Assembly: GCA_965249895.1 (NCBI GenBank)
Contig: CBDFNC010000001.1
Coordinates: 62,001 to 126,000 of the forward strand
DNA: 64,000 nucleotides
Reading direction: 5' to 3'
From: CBDFNC01 sp965249895
GTDB lineage: Bacteria; Pseudomonadota; Gammaproteobacteria; Enterobacterales; CBDFNC01
The position numbers and the translations under genes are program-made. This document shows positions 63,095 to 64,000 of this stretch, one piece after another (the stretch's first letter is position 1; each line of letters starts with the position of its first letter). The notes below the pieces were generated by a model. The model saw nothing but the letters and a program-made list of their open reading frames with translations. It made no database searches and was not told where the DNA came from.

Positions 63095-64000
63095 TTAATT
63101 ACCTTTTGAAATCAGTAGGCTGCACATATTTCCCATAAAGTCCAAGGCGCAGCAAAGCACAGTGTTCAGCTCGGCCGGTCGACTCTCGCCCATGACATAG
63201 TCGATCTGGGACTGGTAAAAGAGTTCTCCTTGTTTGGCAACCGGGGCGATATAACCCTGCTCTAACTGCAATAGGGCGTAATAGCTGGTAAGGGCGCCAG
63301 AAGCGGCCAGTGTGTGGCCTGTGTAAGGAGCCGTTGCACTCACGGCTACTTGATTGCCAAACACTCGAGAAATGGCCAGGGCCTCCGCTTGGTCCAGATA
63401 AGAGAGTCCACACGCGCTGGCCTGCACCAGATCGACGTCGGCTGCCGTGAGACCTGCATCTTTAAGGGTTTTATGAAAATTAGCTTCGATCATGGCGACC
63501 CGTTCTAAGTGCTCAAGTTGTTTGATTTTAGGCAGGTAGGTATTGGTGTAGGCACGGATATAACCGTAAACCTGTGCGTGTCGTTGGCGTGCATTCTGCT
63601 CGGATTCCAGCACCAGGGCCGCTCCGGCTTCACTCACCAGTATCCCAGTACTATTTGGGTTAAAGGAGGCGCCGCCTGTACCATCGATGGCAGCCACACC
63701 TTGTTGTGCAAGGCGACTGATATAGTCTGCGCAAGGGTCGAGTTCGGATCCTCCGCAAACGATCAGAGTGCTGCGAGAATCCTGAATAGCCTCAAAGGCT
63801 TCTCCAATGGCTACCATGCCGCTGCTATTGCCGTTAACAACGCTGTAGTTCACTCCTTTCAGACTATTTTGAATGGAGATTTGTCCGGCTGTGGTATTGG
63901 ATAATCGGGGTAAGATCCACAGGGGTGGAAATATACGATAGCTTTCGGCGCCCAGCTTGTAATAATCGATGGACAAATCGTCGTTAAGGCAGTCCAAAAA
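63095..64000 (-). CDS. Chain-length-factor-like ketosynthase homologue (partial, N-terminus outside window)
   Basis: The frame is open to the right edge; only the C-terminal about 300 residues are seen. At the nucleophile position the pattern VVNGNSSGMVAIGEA has Asn in place of the active Cys. At the first active His position ASACGLSYLDQAE has Ser. The second His is kept in ATAPYTGHTLAASGAL. Loss of Cys with retention of the fold is the hallmark of KS-beta/chain-length factors. It lies one base before the active ketosynthase, as in type II pairs. Confidence 0.82.
   Translation of the reverse strand, partial: FLDCLNDDLSIDYYKLGAESYRIFPPLWILPRLSNTTAGQISIQNSLKGVNYSVVNGNSSGMVAIGEAFEAIQDSRSTLIVCGGSELDPCADYISRLAQQGVAAIDGTGGASFNPNSTGILVSEAGAALVLESEQNARQRHAQVYGYIRAYTNTYLPKIKQLEHLERVAMIEANFHKTLKDAGLTAADVDLVQASACGLSYLDQAEALAISRVFGNQVAVSATAPYTGHTLAASGALTSYYALLQLEQGYIAPVAKQGELFYQSQIDYVMGESRPAELNTVLCCALDFMGNMCSLLISKGN

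Overview
The window looks like a chromosomal segment of a marine-type gammaproteobacterium, probably of the Alteromonadales. This is inference from the mix of gene families and moderate GC; no rRNA or marker gene is present to place it. About 60 real or decayed genes are visible. No rRNA, tRNA, CRISPR array or prophage was recognised.

Left part (1-16.3 kb): a VIT/von Willebrand A surface-type protein cut by the left edge; a GyrI-like effector-binding protein with an in-frame hexanucleotide repeat; an alpha/beta hydrolase, a DHFR-like reductase and a methyltransferase; an FMN reductase divergent from a LysR regulator; an XRE regulator divergent from a 1150-residue LplT-PlsC-AMP-ligase fusion for lysophospholipid repair; then a decayed stretch with relics of a saccharopine-dehydrogenase-like gene and a spondin-domain gene broken by a REP-like insertion; then a DUF1624 membrane protein, a YeiH-type exporter and a DMT exporter.

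Middle part (16.2-41.7 kb): metE; a four-gene bufferin-type operon (BufA precursor, MNIO enzyme, BufC, DoxX); a LacI regulator with its own operator; an amino-acid-type periplasmic binding protein; a histidine phosphatase; an ohrR-ohr pair with three matching operators, followed by a secreted esterase whose start appears frameshifted; an HBM-type chemoreceptor; a dppABCDF dipeptide importer with a stem-loop after dppA; LysR, DUF1127-like and EVE-domain genes; an intact ISAs1-family element with perfect 10-bp target duplications; an AraC regulator divergent from a glutaredoxin; and msrB-msrA. OhrR/Ohr, glutaredoxin and MsrAB together give a thiol and peroxide repair theme.

Mobile island (41.7-48.5 kb and 54.5-57.4 kb): an IS1634-family element sits inside an IS630-family transposase gene, and removing it restores the reading frame exactly. 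Two abutting copies of a MITE-like repeat follow, the second split by an IS110-family (IS1111-type) element. The non-coding end of this IS110 element carries a likely bridge/seek RNA whose four guide segments match, in this window, both halves of its own insertion site and both ends of the element. A decayed ISAs1 gene, a partial MITE copy and an ISNCY-type element lie further right. Between them are a fhuCDB-type siderophore importer without a visible receptor, and a LysR/periplasmic PfpI divergent pair.

Right end (57.6-64 kb): a tightly packed minus-strand operon with a ketosynthase, a ketosynthase-like protein lacking the active cysteine (chain-length-factor-like), two double-hotdog dehydratases, an alpha/beta hydrolase, a catalytically degenerate SDR and an intact FabG-like ketoreductase. 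It resembles a type II fatty-acid/polyketide assembly line of unknown product and continues beyond the window.
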